From positions 248,001 through 312,000 of the forward strand of contig NZ_JAGHQX010000001.1 of the NCBI RefSeq assembly GCF_017744095.1: 64,000 bases of DNA. The letters are read 5' to 3'. Numbering within the stretch: the first letter of the stretch is position 1; each line of letters starts with the position of its first letter. Below are positions 52,534 through 61,658 of the stretch, piece after piece. The position numbers were made by a program, and so were the translations under genes. The notes beneath the pieces are model-generated. The model was not told the origin of the DNA. It searched no databases and saw only the letters and a program-made list of their open reading frames with translations. This stretch comes from Shimia sp. R10_1. GTDB lineage: Bacteria > Pseudomonadota > Alphaproteobacteria > Rhodobacterales > Rhodobacteraceae.

Positions 52534-53526
52534 ATGAAAACATTTGGGAATTTGAACCGGCGCGTCTTAATGGCGTCGGCTTTAGGCTTTGGTTTGCTGG
52601 CAGGCGCTGGTGCGGCGATGGCGGATGCGGTGAAGGTGGCAGCGATCTACACATTGCCCGTAGAACAGCAGTGGATCAGCCGCATTCACACTGCATTGAA
52701 CACCGCCGCAGAGCGGGGCGACATTGAATATACTTTCTCAGAAAACGTCGCCAACTCTGACTACGAGCGTGTGATGCGTGAATATGCAGAGCAGGGTGCG
52801 CAGCTGGTTGTGGGTGAGGTCTTTGCTTTGGAGCGCGCTGCGCGCAAAGTTGCGAAAGACTATCCCGATACGGCTTTCTTGATGGGGTCTTCCTTTGGTC
52901 CGGTGGCGCCGAATTTCTCTGTCTTTGACAACTGGATCCACGAGCCAAGCTACCTGTCCGGCATGATCGCAGGCAAGGCGACCGAGAGCAATGTGATCGG
53001 TATGGTTGGCGGCTATGCGATCCCAGAGGTGAACCGTCTGATGCACGCCTTTATGGATGGCGCGCGTGAGGTGAACCCAGAGGTCAAGTTCATCGTGAAC
53101 TTCATCGACAGCTGGTACGATCCGCCCAAGGCCAAAGAAAGCGCTTTTGCCATGATGGATGCGGGTGCGGACGTTATGTATGCAGAACGTTTTGGCGTGT
53201 CTGACGCCGCTGTTGAACGCGGTGTGAAAGCCGTGGGCAACGTGATCGACACCTCCGGTGACTATCCGGGCACCATTCTGGCCTCTGCGCTTTGGCATAT
53301 GGAAGCCACCATCGACAAGGCAATCGCCAATGTGAAAGCTGGCAGCTTTGAGGCCGCAGACTACGGCCAATACAGCTTTATGGCTTATGGCGGTGGGTCT
53401 CTGGTGCTGGATGACGCATTGGTGCCTGCCGAGGTTGTTGACGCCGTGCGCGCCAAAGAGAGCGAGATCATGGACGGTCTGTTCCGCGTGAACGTGAACG
53501 ACGCACGCCCTGTGTCTGACAACTGA
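52534..53526 (+). CDS. BMP-family ABC transporter substrate-binding protein
   Basis: A 330-residue periplasmic binding protein of the basic membrane protein (Med/BMP) family, which binds nucleosides or nucleobases. A signal peptide (hydrophobic residues at about 10-30, cleavage after AMA) is followed by VKVAAIYTLPVEQQWISRIH. EYAEQGAQLVVGEVFA and NVIGMVGGYAIPEVNRLMH lie in the ligand-binding lobes. CAGGGGAAAACG precedes the ATG at 52534; a longer frame from 52342 is not credible. A hairpin separates it from the ATPase gene. The cytosine deaminase at the end of the operon points to a nucleobase or pyrimidine ligand. Confidence 0.88.
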   Translation: MKTFGNLNRRVLMASALGFGLLAGAGAAMADAVKVAAIYTLPVEQQWISRIHTALNTAAERGDIEYTFSENVANSDYERVMREYAEQGAQLVVGEVFALERAARKVAKDYPDTAFLMGSSFGPVAPNFSVFDNWIHEPSYLSGMIAGKATESNVIGMVGGYAIPEVNRLMHAFMDGAREVNPEVKFIVNFIDSWYDPPKAKESAFAMMDAGADVMYAERFGVSDAAVERGVKAVGNVIDTSGDYPGTILASALWHMEATIDKAIANVKAGSFEAADYGQYSFMAYGGGSLVLDDALVPAEVVDAVRAKESEIMDGLFRVNVNDARPVSDN

Positions 53527-53534
53527 TGATGAAG

Positions 53535-53557
53535 GAGGTCGGCGATAAGCCGACCTC
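53535..53557 (+). promoter_or_regulatory. Intercistronic hairpin after the binding protein gene
   Basis: GAGGTCGGC (53535-53543) and GCCGACCTC (53549-53557) around GATAA form a 9-bp perfect stem with no T-run. Such hairpins raise the amount of binding-protein mRNA relative to the downstream transporter genes. It also buries the only good AGGAGG before the ATPase start. Confidence 0.6.
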
Positions 53558-53565
53558 ACACACCT

Positions 53566-55083
53566 ATGACACAGACAACTGTTCTATCCCTTAAAGGGCT
53601 CTCCAAGCGTTTTGGCTCGGTTGTGGCCAACAACGATGTGAGCCTTGATCTCCACCAGGGCGAAGTGCTCGCGTTGTTGGGGGAAAATGGCGCTGGCAAA
53701 ACCACGCTCATGAATATGCTCTTCGGCCACTACTTGCCGGACAGTGGCGCCATAGATGTGCGCAATGAAATTGGCATGATTGAGCCTCTGACGCTTGGCC
53801 ACCCGCAGGCCGCGCTTTCGGCGGGCATTGGCATGGTGCACCAGCACTTTACATTGGCTGAAAACCTGAATGCGCTCGACAATATTGTGCTGGGTTCAGA
53901 ACCTCTGTGGCGGTTGCGCCGTAACAGATCTGCTGCGCTTCGCAAGATCGAAAAGATTATGTCTGACACTGGCTTGCAAGTCGCGTTGGACGTGCCCGTT
54001 GGGCGATTGTCCGTGGGGGAGCGGCAGCGTGTTGAGATCCTGAAAGCGCTCTATCGCGATGTGCGCATTCTGGTGCTGGACGAGCCAACAGCCGTGTTGA
54101 CGCCTCAGGAGGCAGACACGCTTTTTGAGAACATAGGCGCGATGACGAAGCGCGGTTTGTCTGTGATCTTTATTTCGCACAAACTGCGGGAAGTTTTGGC
54201 GTTTTCCCATCGGATCGCAGTGCTGCGCCACGGCGTGAAAGTGGGCGAGATCGCCACCAAAGACGCAGATGAACGCAGCATTGCACGCATGATGGTGGGC
54301 GCAGATACACCCGAAACGCAGCGTGAAGAGATGGCGCCCGGTGCGCCAATCATGACGCTTGAAAACGTGTCTGTGACCGGGCGCTCTAAACGGGACAGCC
54401 TGACAGATGTGAGCTTTCAGGTCGCGCGACATGAAATCCTGGGCATCGCAGGCGTTTCGGGCAACGGCCAGAGCGCGCTTGCTGGGTTGATTTCTGGATT
54501 GAATGTACCGAGCAGTGGGATTTTCAAGATCGACGGCGACGCCATTTCCCACGCAAACCCTGCGACAATGATCAAAGCGGGCGTGGGACGGATCCCGGAA
54601 GATCGGCATCATGATGGGATTGTCGGCTCTATGAGTGTGGCCGAGAACATGGTGATTGAGCGGCTCCAAGACCCGGAGGTGCAGTCGGGCGGCATCCTGA
54701 AACGTGAAGCGATTTCTGAAAACGCGGCAAGGCTTACCGAAGCCTATGATGTCCGGGGGCCAGGTGTGACCGCACGGGCCAGATTGCTGTCTGGTGGCAA
54801 TATTCAGAAGCTTATTCTTGCGCGGGTGTTTGAGCAGTCCCCAAAACTCATTCTCGCCAATCAACCCACGCGTGGCCTCGATATGGGGGCCGCGGCAGAG
54901 GTGGCCCGTCGCCTGCTGGACGCCCGTATACAGGGCGCAGGGGTGGTGCTGATCTCTGAGGATCTGGACGAACTGCTCGGTCTGTCTGACCGCATCATGG
55001 TGATCCATGATGGGGAGTTGATCGAGGCGCACACAAGAGACCGAGAGGAAATCGGCCTGATGATGGCAGGAGAACACGCATGA
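53566..55083 (+). CDS. ABC transporter ATP-binding protein, two nucleotide-binding domains
   Basis: A 505-residue double ATPase of the sugar/nucleoside importer type. The first domain has Walker A GENGAGKTTL (about 38-47), signature LSVGERQRVEI and Walker B ILVLDEPTAVLT. The second has a degenerate Walker A, GVSGNGQSAL, a signature LSGGNIQKLI, and LANQPTRGLD in place of a normal Walker B, as is typical of this family. It powers the two permeases encoded downstream; its stop overlaps the first by four bases. Its own ribosome binding site is poor. Confidence 0.93.
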   Translation: MTQTTVLSLKGLSKRFGSVVANNDVSLDLHQGEVLALLGENGAGKTTLMNMLFGHYLPDSGAIDVRNEIGMIEPLTLGHPQAALSAGIGMVHQHFTLAENLNALDNIVLGSEPLWRLRRNRSAALRKIEKIMSDTGLQVALDVPVGRLSVGERQRVEILKALYRDVRILVLDEPTAVLTPQEADTLFENIGAMTKRGLSVIFISHKLREVLAFSHRIAVLRHGVKVGEIATKDADERSIARMMVGADTPETQREEMAPGAPIMTLENVSVTGRSKRDSLTDVSFQVARHEILGIAGVSGNGQSALAGLISGLNVPSSGIFKIDGDAISHANPATMIKAGVGRIPEDRHHDGIVGSMSVAENMVIERLQDPEVQSGGILKREAISENAARLTEAYDVRGPGVTARARLLSGGNIQKLILARVFEQSPKLILANQPTRGLDMGAAAEVARRLLDARIQGAGVVLISEDLDELLGLSDRIMVIHDGELIEAHTRDREEIGLMMAGEHA

Positions 55084-56156
55084 TCCGCATCGAGCCCCGC
55101 AGCGCGCCCTCGCGCGCGCTCACTTTGGGCATTCCCGTCCTTTCAGCGCTGATTGCCCTCGTGCTGGCGGCGGTGCCGTTGGCTTTTGCGGGCGCCAATA
55201 TATCAACCGCCTATGTCGAGATGTTTCGCGGGGTGTTTGGCTCGACCTTTGCGTTCACTGAGATGCTGACCCGCGCTACGCCTTTGATTTTCACGGGGCT
55301 TGCGGCTGCGCTCGCGTTTCGCGCACGTCTCTGGAACATCGGTGCAGAAGGCCAGCTGTACCTTGGCGCCATGGCCGCAGTGGCCGTGGGTGCAGGTTTT
55401 CTGGATGTGCCCGCCATTGTGTTGGTTCCGACCATCATCCTCTGCGGCTGTGCTGCGGGGGCGGCAGGTATGGTGGCGTCCACCGCGCTGAAGACCCGTT
55501 TTGGCGCAGATGAGGTGGTGACGACTTTGCTGTTGAACTTCATCATATTGATTTTCCTGCAATATATGCTGGAAGGACCGTTGCAGGATCCGATGGGGCT
55601 GGGCTGGCCGCAAAGCGCGCCGATCCTAGATCAGGGCATGTTGCCGCCGCTTATGGAGCGTATGCGCGTTCACAGCGGGCTGATCATCGCGCTGGTCTGC
55701 GCGGTGGTGGCGCAGTTCATGCTCACGCGGTCGGTCTGGGGCTTCAAACTGCGCGCTGTTGGAGAAAACGCCGCCGCCGCGCGCCATGCGGGCATTCCGG
55801 TGAACCGTACCATGATGAGCGTGGCGATTGTCTCTGGCGCACTGGCGGGCATGGCGGGGGTGAGCGAAGTGGCGGGGCTGAAAGGCTATCTGACCGCGGA
55901 TCTCTCTCCGGGTTTTGGCTACACGGGGATCGTGGTGGCTATGCTCGCAGGCCTGTCCCCTGTTGGGGTGGTGATCTCTGCTTTGTTCATTGCGTCGGTC
56001 TTTGTTGGGGCAGATTCCATGAGCCGCGCCATGGGCGTGTCATCCTATCTGGCAGACCTTGTGGTCGCCATGTCGCTGTTGTGCGTTCTGATCGGAGGCT
56101 TCTTTGCCCGTTTCCGCCTTGCTCGTGTGGCCCCTGCGAAAGGAGAGGTCGCATGA
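55080..56156 (+). CDS. ABC transporter permease (nucleoside/nucleobase type)
   Basis: A 358-residue membrane protein of the BPD_transp_2 type with about eight to ten helices. FRARLWNIGAEGQLYLGAMA near 79-98 is the family's cytoplasmic coupling motif, and GFKLRAVGENAAAARHAGIP follows the middle helices. It overlaps both neighbours by four bases (ATGA), showing tight coupling with the ATPase and the second permease. Confidence 0.92.
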   Translation: MIRIEPRSAPSRALTLGIPVLSALIALVLAAVPLAFAGANISTAYVEMFRGVFGSTFAFTEMLTRATPLIFTGLAAALAFRARLWNIGAEGQLYLGAMAAVAVGAGFLDVPAIVLVPTIILCGCAAGAAGMVASTALKTRFGADEVVTTLLLNFIILIFLQYMLEGPLQDPMGLGWPQSAPILDQGMLPPLMERMRVHSGLIIALVCAVVAQFMLTRSVWGFKLRAVGENAAAARHAGIPVNRTMMSVAIVSGALAGMAGVSEVAGLKGYLTADLSPGFGYTGIVVAMLAGLSPVGVVISALFIASVFVGADSMSRAMGVSSYLADLVVAMSLLCVLIGGFFARFRLARVAPAKGEVA

Positions 56157-57097
56157 TGGATATTCTGAATATCTTGCTGAGCGAGAGCTTCTGGGCGGCC
56201 TCACTGCGGATTGCCACGCCGCTGATCTTTGGGGTGCTGGGCGCGCTGCTTTGTGAGAAATCGGGCGTGCTCAATCTCGGCATCGAAGGCATCTTTGTCG
56301 CCGGAGCCATGTCTGGTTGGATGGCTGTCTGGCTCGGTGCCGGGCTTTGGGGTGGTGTTCTTGTCGCAGCAGGCGCTGGGGCATTTTTTGGGCTGATCCA
56401 TGCTTTGCTAACTGTGCCACTGGGCCTCAGCCAACACGTTTCCGGCCTAGGGGTCACGCTCTTTGCCACCTCGGTGAGCTATTTCACCTATCGCACGGCG
56501 TTGCCAAATGTCTCCTCACCGCCACGGATTGAACCTTTTCGTGCGCTGGATGTCCCGGTGCTGTCAGACATTCCCTTTCTTGGGCCGGTGCTCTTTCAAC
56601 AGACCGCGCTGACCTGGCTGGCGCTGCTGATGGTGGTGGTGATCTGGTATGTGCTGTATCGCACCCCGCTGGGCGTGGCGATTCAAGCGGTGGGTGACAA
56701 TCCAGACAGTGTGGATGCACAGGGGCTTTCCGTTTACGGGCTGCGCATCGGCGCGGTTGTGGCGGGGTCTGCGCTGATGGCTTTGGGCGGTGCTTTTCTG
56801 ACCATGTCGGCGTTTGATGCGTTTTTCTTTGGCATGGTGAATGGGCGCGGTTGGATCTGTATTGCGCTGGTGATCTTTGCCAGCTGGCGACCGGGCAAAG
56901 CTCTGCTGGGGGCATTGCTGTTCGGTGCCTTTGACGCGCTACAGGTGCGACTGCAGACTGAAGTGGGTGCCGTGATCCCCAGTCAGGCCTTCCTTGCAGC
57001 ACCCTATGTGCTTTCCATTTTCGCTCTTGTTGTGGCCGCTCGTCGCGCCGACTATCCGCGCGCGCTGTTGTCGCCGTGGTTCAAGGGCCAACGTTAA
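56153..57097 (+). CDS. ABC transporter permease, second subunit
   Basis: A 314-residue membrane protein of the same permease type. SGVLNLGIEGIFVAGAMSGW near 37-56 is the coupling motif, and GVAIQAVGDNPDSVDAQGLS is the second conserved loop. The ATG at 56153 has AAGGAGAGG upstream and overlaps the first permease stop. The two permeases form the heterodimeric channel. Confidence 0.92.
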   Translation: MMDILNILLSESFWAASLRIATPLIFGVLGALLCEKSGVLNLGIEGIFVAGAMSGWMAVWLGAGLWGGVLVAAGAGAFFGLIHALLTVPLGLSQHVSGLGVTLFATSVSYFTYRTALPNVSSPPRIEPFRALDVPVLSDIPFLGPVLFQQTALTWLALLMVVVIWYVLYRTPLGVAIQAVGDNPDSVDAQGLSVYGLRIGAVVAGSALMALGGAFLTMSAFDAFFFGMVNGRGWICIALVIFASWRPGKALLGALLFGAFDALQVRLQTEVGAVIPSQAFLAAPYVLSIFALVVAARRADYPRALLSPWFKGQR

Positions 57098-57106
57098 GGA
57101 TCAGAC

Positions 57107-58396
57107 ATGTTTGATTTGATTGTCAAAAACGCCACCTTGCCTGATGGGCGCAAGCGGCTGGATATTGCGGTAAAAGATGGCGTGATCGCGGCTGTAGAGG
57201 CAGGGATCACGGCAGATGCCAAAGAGATGATTGACGCCGAAGGCCACCTTGTGGCGCCGCCGTTTGTAGATCCGCATTTTCATATGGACGCAACGCTGTC
57301 CCTTGGCACGCCCCGTATGAATGTCTCTGGCACGCTGCTGGAAGGCATCGCGCTGTGGGGAGAGCTCAAACCGATTCAGAGCGTGGATGATATTGTCGCC
57401 CGCGCACTGCGCTATTGCGATTTGGCGGTCTCCATGGGGCTGGGCGCGATCCGCACGCATGTCGACACCTGCGATGATGAGCTCAAAGGCGTGCAGGCGC
57501 TTCTGGAGGTGCGTGAGCAGGTCAAAGACTACATTGATCTGCAGCTTGTGGCCTTCCCGCAGGATGGCGTGCTGCGGGACCCAACGGCAATGGCCAATAC
57601 GGTGCGCGCACTTGATATGGGCGTGGATGTGGTCGGCGGTATTCCGCATTTCGAGCGCACCATGGCAGATGGCGCAGAGTCCGTTCGCCAGCTGTGTGAA
57701 ATTGCGGCTGATCGTGGCCTGATGGTGGATATGCATTGTGATGAAAGTGACGATCCGCACAGCCGACATATTGAGACGCTGGCCTATGAAACCCAGCGGC
57801 TTGGATTGCAGGGCAGGGTGGCGGGTTCGCATCTGACCTCGATGCATTCTATGGACAACTACTATGTCTCAAAGCTCATTCCTCTGATGGTGGAGGCGGG
57901 TGTGCATGCCATTCCCAACCCGCTGATCAACATCATGCTGCAGGGGCGTCACGACAGCTATCCCAAGCGGCGCGGCCAGACCCGCGTGCGCGAGCTGCGT
58001 GATGCCGGTATCACTGTTGGCTTTGGCTCTGATTGTGTGATGGATCCGTGGTATTCACTGGGCAAGGCTGACATGCTGGATGTGGCTTTCATGGGGCTGC
58101 ACGTGGGGCAGCTATCGAGCCGTGAGGACATGGCGTGGTGTTTTGAGGCGGTCACAACCAATTCCGCTAAAATTATGGGGCTTGAGGGTTATGGCATCGC
58201 ACCGGGCTGTCAGGCAAACATGGTGCTTTTGCAGGCGCAGGATCCAATCGAAGCGATCCGTCTGCGCGCCAATCGCCTGTCCGTGATCAGAGGTGGACGC
58301 GTGATTGCAAGCAACCAACCGCAGATCGCACAACTCGCATTGCCCGGGCGCCCGTCAGAGGTGGATCCCGCGAGCTATGCGCCTTCTACAGACTAA
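57107..58396 (+). CDS. codA: Cytosine deaminase-like amidohydrolase
   Basis: A 429-residue amidohydrolase. Metal ligands are visible in VDPHFHMD (about 54-61), the MHCDESDDPHSR block, SHLTSMHSMD and FGSDCVMDPWYSLG near 304-317, all in the cytosine deaminase pattern. It converts cytosine to uracil, although related members act on isoguanine or other bases. Placed 9 bp after a nucleobase-type importer, it most likely processes the imported base. It ends at the terminator shared with tRNA-Asn. Confidence 0.87.
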   Translation: MFDLIVKNATLPDGRKRLDIAVKDGVIAAVEAGITADAKEMIDAEGHLVAPPFVDPHFHMDATLSLGTPRMNVSGTLLEGIALWGELKPIQSVDDIVARALRYCDLAVSMGLGAIRTHVDTCDDELKGVQALLEVREQVKDYIDLQLVAFPQDGVLRDPTAMANTVRALDMGVDVVGGIPHFERTMADGAESVRQLCEIAADRGLMVDMHCDESDDPHSRHIETLAYETQRLGLQGRVAGSHLTSMHSMDNYYVSKLIPLMVEAGVHAIPNPLINIMLQGRHDSYPKRRGQTRVRELRDAGITVGFGSDCVMDPWYSLGKADMLDVAFMGLHVGQLSSREDMAWCFEAVTTNSAKIMGLEGYGIAPGCQANMVLLQAQDPIEAIRLRANRLSVIRGGRVIASNQPQIAQLALPGRPSEVDPASYAPSTD

Positions 58397-58465
58397 ATCC
58401 AACTGCCAGACGCCTGAGGTCACCCTTTCGGCGTCTGGTCGCGGAAGGGTCATGGCGACACAAAC

Positions 58466-58503
58466 AAAAAAGCCCTCAGGTCGTTGAGACCTAAGGGCTT
58501 TTT
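58466..58503. terminator. Bidirectional terminator between codA and tRNA-Asn
   Basis: GCCCTCAGGTC (58472-58482) pairs with GACCTAAGGGC (58488-58498) around GTTGA, with As on the left and Ts on the right. It ends the importer operon on the plus strand and tRNA-Asn on the minus strand. Confidence 0.92.
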
Positions 58504-58504
58504 A

Positions 58505-58579
58505 TGGCTCCGGCGGTAGGGATCGAACCTACGACCAATTGATTAACAGTCAACTGCTCTACCGCTGAGCTACGCCGGA
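58505..58579 (-). tRNA. tRNA-Asn (GTT), second copy, with encoded CCA
   Basis: The reverse complement matches the tRNA at 44920-44994 over all 75 bases, including GTT anticodon and CCA. The four bases before it (ATGT) and the terminator after it are also nearly the same. Confidence 0.97.
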
Positions 58580-58843
58580 ACATCTACATCTGCGAAAGTG
58601 CTTCAGCAGATGTGGGGCGGTATAGCTATGGTTTTCGGGGACGTCCAGAGGCTGTTTGCAGAAAATGTAATTTTCTTCAGCCTTCGCATTTTGGCTACAT
58701 GATGCGCTCTCACGCAAGAGTGATCTGTGACTGCATGTTTCAAAGCCCTGAAGGGCCGCCAGACCGTTGCGTACGGTTGACAGCACAGCCTTGGGTGGAA
58801 GAGGCTGCGGGCGTTTTTACTGCAATGTCGCCACAGGGGCATC

Positions 58844-59398
58844 ATGACGACCGCCAGAGACCCGGATCGAGATCAAGCACTAATGGCGCGTGTCACAAAT
58901 GGTGATGTGAAGGCCATGCGCGCGCTTTATGAGAGCCATTCCGAGGCGGTCTGGCGGTTTGTGCGCAGCCGCCTGCGTGATGAGTTTGAGGCCAATGACA
59001 TTGTTCACGAAACGATGCTGACCGTCTGGCGCACGGCAGAGCGATATCAGGGCCGGGCTTCGCTTCGGTCATGGATGCTCTCAATCGCCCGCAACAAGAT
59101 TGTGGATCACCTGCGCAAACATGGACGTGTTGATCTGCGAGAGGCAGACACCACTGTCCCCGATGACACGCCGAATGCCGAAATTATCGTTGCTGCGGCT
59201 CAGGATGCCGCGCGTCTGCGTGTCTGTATCGAAAAGCTCGGCCAACATCAGCGTGCGGCCATCCATTTGGCTTATTTTGAAGAGCTGACCTATGATGAAA
59301 TTGCCACCGTCGAGCAGGTGCCTGCCGGAACTGTAAAGTCGCGCATATTTCATGCCAAACAGCTGTTGATGCGGTGTCTCACAAGAGGGGCGAAATGA
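58844..59398 (+). CDS. ECF-type RNA polymerase sigma factor
   Basis: A 184-residue sigma factor with regions 2 and 4 only. Region 2 has LYESHSEAVWRFVRSRL, NDIVHETMLTVWRTAERYQG and SWMLSIARNKIVDHLRK (about 27-98); region 4 has AIHLAYFEELTYDEIATVE and GTVKSRIFHAKQLLMRCL. CAGGGGCATC lies before the ATG. It is followed by a membrane anti-sigma factor gene and a lipoprotein subtilase gene on the same strand. The target genes are unknown; autoregulation is likely, but no clear ECF promoter motif was found upstream. Confidence 0.92.
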   Translation: MTTARDPDRDQALMARVTNGDVKAMRALYESHSEAVWRFVRSRLRDEFEANDIVHETMLTVWRTAERYQGRASLRSWMLSIARNKIVDHLRKHGRVDLREADTTVPDDTPNAEIIVAAAQDAARLRVCIEKLGQHQRAAIHLAYFEELTYDEIATVEQVPAGTVKSRIFHAKQLLMRCLTRGAK

Positions 59399-59461
59399 TT
59401 TTGAACCTTTGGGAGCGGTCCGCCGACCTATGGCAAGGTTGGCAAAAGCACGAGGTGACCG

Positions 59462-60058
59462 ATGAGTGACACTTGGGAACACGCCTACAGCGACGAGCAA
59501 TTGGACGCCTACGTCCGAGGGCAAGCCGGTGACACACTGACACAAGCGATAGAACGCGACATGGCGGTGACACCGGCCTTGCGAGCTGAGATCGCGCTGT
59601 TGCGTGGCATAAGACCCGCTTTGGAGAAGGCGGCGCCGGTTTCGCCACCGGGAGAGCTAGGCTGGCGACGCTTGGAAGCGGCTATGTCGGATGCGCCGCA
59701 AGAGCGTTTGCTTCAAAATCGCGCCACACCAAATTATTGGCGCGTTGCTGCCATAGCCCTGGGAGTCGCTGTGATCGCACAGGGTGCGCTGCTGCTCATG
59801 CCCAAAGTGGCACCGCAGGAGGCGCGTTTTCACACCGCATCGCAGGCAGGCGAAGGCTTTGAATTGGCCGTAGCTTTTGAACCAGATGCACAAATCGCAA
59901 CCGTGGCGACGCTTCTGGCAACTGCCGGTGCGCAAATTGTTGATGGCCCAAGTGCTGCAGGACTTTATCGAATAAGGTTTGAAACGGCAGAGTCGTGGGA
60001 GGCAGGCAAAGCATTGCTCGACGCGGCGCTGGCTGTGTCCTTTGTGGCGCAGCCCTAG
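59462..60058 (+). CDS. Membrane-bound anti-sigma factor
   Basis: A 198-residue protein. Residues 1-85 are cytoplasmic and helical (YSDEQLDAYVRGQAGD), as in anti-sigma domains, but without the HxxxCxxC zinc motif. One membrane helix lies at about 93-113. The periplasmic C-terminus (120-198) has TLLATAGAQIVDGPSAAGLY, a small alpha/beta fold common in anti-sigma factors of this group. It should hold the sigma factor at the membrane until a signal triggers cleavage or release. GAGGTGACCG lies before the ATG; the gap after the sigma gene is 63 bp. Confidence 0.85.
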   Translation: MSDTWEHAYSDEQLDAYVRGQAGDTLTQAIERDMAVTPALRAEIALLRGIRPALEKAAPVSPPGELGWRRLEAAMSDAPQERLLQNRATPNYWRVAAIALGVAVIAQGALLLMPKVAPQEARFHTASQAGEGFELAVAFEPDAQIATVATLLATAGAQIVDGPSAAGLYRIRFETAESWEAGKALLDAALAVSFVAQP

Positions 60059-60091
60059 TGTGTGGCGAAGCGCCGTGATGAGGTGACAAAT

Positions 60092-61231
60092 ATGTCAAAA
60101 GCGTTTGGTTTTCTTCTTGGGGTGTTTCTGCTGGTCGCCTGTGCTGCGCAGCAGCCAGCCAAAGTTGCGCGCGCCGATGTGCGCGACCAAAGTGAGCTCA
60201 TCGTGTTGGTGGCAGAGTCACCTGACACTTTGATCGAACGGGCCGAAACCTTAGGGTATGTCACGCGATCGGTGCGCCAGCTTGAGGCATTGGGGGATGT
60301 CCTTGTGTCACTGACGATTCCGGAGGGGCTCACCATCCCGGATGCCATTGAGCAGATAGAAGCGGCCGTGCCGGGTGTTACCGCAGGGGCGCATCATCTT
60401 TATCGTCTGCAGGCGAGCCCGTTTGCGCCCGGTGGCACAACCTATGCAAATGCGCTGATTGGGTGGCCAGAAGCGGGCTGTCAGGCTGTTCAGCGTGTTG
60501 GGATGATTGATGCGGCTCTGCCTGCGCAGCACCCATTGCTTGGCAACGGTCTGATCAGGCAGAAAGCGTTCGCCACGGTCGGGCAGGGCGTTGTGTCAGA
60601 TCATGGGGCGCAAATGGCGGAGCTTTTGGTCGGGGACGGCCGGCTCACCGATGCGACGCTTTTCAGCGCGGGCGTTGTGGAGAGTTCTGTTTCAGACGAG
60701 GCCACCGCCGGTGTGACGGCGATTCTGCAAGCGGTGAACTGGCTGGCGACACAAGATGTTGGCGTGGTGAACATCAGCCTCGCGGGGCCGCGCAACAAGC
60801 TGCTCAATCGAGGCATGGGGCGGGCCGCTGACGATGGGATGGTCTTTGTGGCCGCTGCAGGCAATCAAGGTGCATCGGCGCCACCGCAATACCCCGCAGC
60901 TTTTCCCTTTGTGCTGGCTGTGACGGCGCTGGATCAAGACCTGAAGGTTTATAGCAAGGCGGTGCGTGGCGATCATATTGATGTGGCCGCACCGGGAGTT
61001 GATATTGTCCTTCACGATGACACCGGTCCGCGCATACTTTCCGGCACGTCTGCCGCAACACCCTTTGTGACCGCTGCTGTGGCCGCCAACAAAAACTGGG
61101 TCGCCTATAGCGCTGAAGAAATGCGTGCAGATCTTTCATCGGTGACGCGAGACATTGGCGCATCGGGCAAAGATCGCGTTTTTGGAGAAGGTATGATACA
61201 GACGCCAGATTCTTGCCAAGCTCTGCAATAA
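60092..61231 (+). CDS. Lipoprotein subtilisin-like serine protease (S8 family)
   Basis: A 379-residue S8 protease. A lipoprotein signal peptide ends in LLVAC (C17). Residues 30-110 look like an inhibitory prodomain with an alpha/beta pattern. The catalytic set is D140 (GMIDAAL), H171 (SDHGAQMAELL), N258 (AAAGNQGAS) and S320 (SGTSAATPF), so it should be active. GAGGTGACAAAT precedes the ATG. It sits 33 bp after the anti-sigma gene and would be tethered in the periplasm, on the same side as the anti-sigma C-terminal domain. A role in cleaving that domain is inferred, not shown. Confidence 0.88.
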   Translation: MSKAFGFLLGVFLLVACAAQQPAKVARADVRDQSELIVLVAESPDTLIERAETLGYVTRSVRQLEALGDVLVSLTIPEGLTIPDAIEQIEAAVPGVTAGAHHLYRLQASPFAPGGTTYANALIGWPEAGCQAVQRVGMIDAALPAQHPLLGNGLIRQKAFATVGQGVVSDHGAQMAELLVGDGRLTDATLFSAGVVESSVSDEATAGVTAILQAVNWLATQDVGVVNISLAGPRNKLLNRGMGRAADDGMVFVAAAGNQGASAPPQYPAAFPFVLAVTALDQDLKVYSKAVRGDHIDVAAPGVDIVLHDDTGPRILSGTSAATPFVTAAVAANKNWVAYSAEEMRADLSSVTRDIGASGKDRVFGEGMIQTPDSCQALQ

Positions 61232-61477
61232 CGGCCTGTCACCACGCTGCAGCTGACGTGAAATCGCGGCAAAACAGTGTTTTTAGAATGCGATTGTGCT
61301 TGCCGATTTAGAAGCAGGGCAAACCGAACATCCAGCGCGAATGAGGGCAGGGATGTTTTTCTTTTACGTGTGCCTCTTTGGGTCTTTGAAGCCCCTTCAT
61401 AGTGTGGCAAGTGCTGCCTTGGGCGTGTTGCGAGAGAATTTGCGCGGCTCCGTTTTCTCAGAATTTGTGAATTTTTG
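61232..61477. other. Intergenic region after the subtilase gene
   Basis: No gene is supported. No strong terminator follows the subtilase gene. Confidence 0.45.
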
Positions 61478-61506
61478 TTGACACAAATGCACACGTGTTC
61501 ATTTAT
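61478..61506 (+). promoter_or_regulatory. Promoter of the sugar ABC operon with internal operator
   Basis: TTGACA (61478-61483) and ATTTAT (61501-61506) are 17 bp apart. The operator GCACACGTGTTC (61489-61500) fills the spacer, a position where a repressor would block RNA polymerase. The leader to the first gene is about 190 nt. Confidence 0.55.
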
Positions 61507-61520
61507 GGCGCTGGGAGGAG

Positions 61521-61637
61521 TTGTGTCACATGATTTGTGAGCCTGTGAATATATCGGCAATTTCAGCTATTTTGCGGCTTAAGTGTCCTGATCAATTTTT
61601 TCTGGAAAAATACAGACCTTTCACACAGGTGACACAA
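61521..61637. repeat. Nine-base inverted repeat TTGTGTCAC / GTGACACAA
   Basis: The arms are at 61521-61529 and 61629-61637, exact reverse complements 99 bp apart, between the two operators of the sugar operon. They may be a second regulator's sites or the base of an RNA stem. Confidence 0.35.
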
Positions 61638-61658
61638 ACCCAACTTAGAGAGCTTTTT

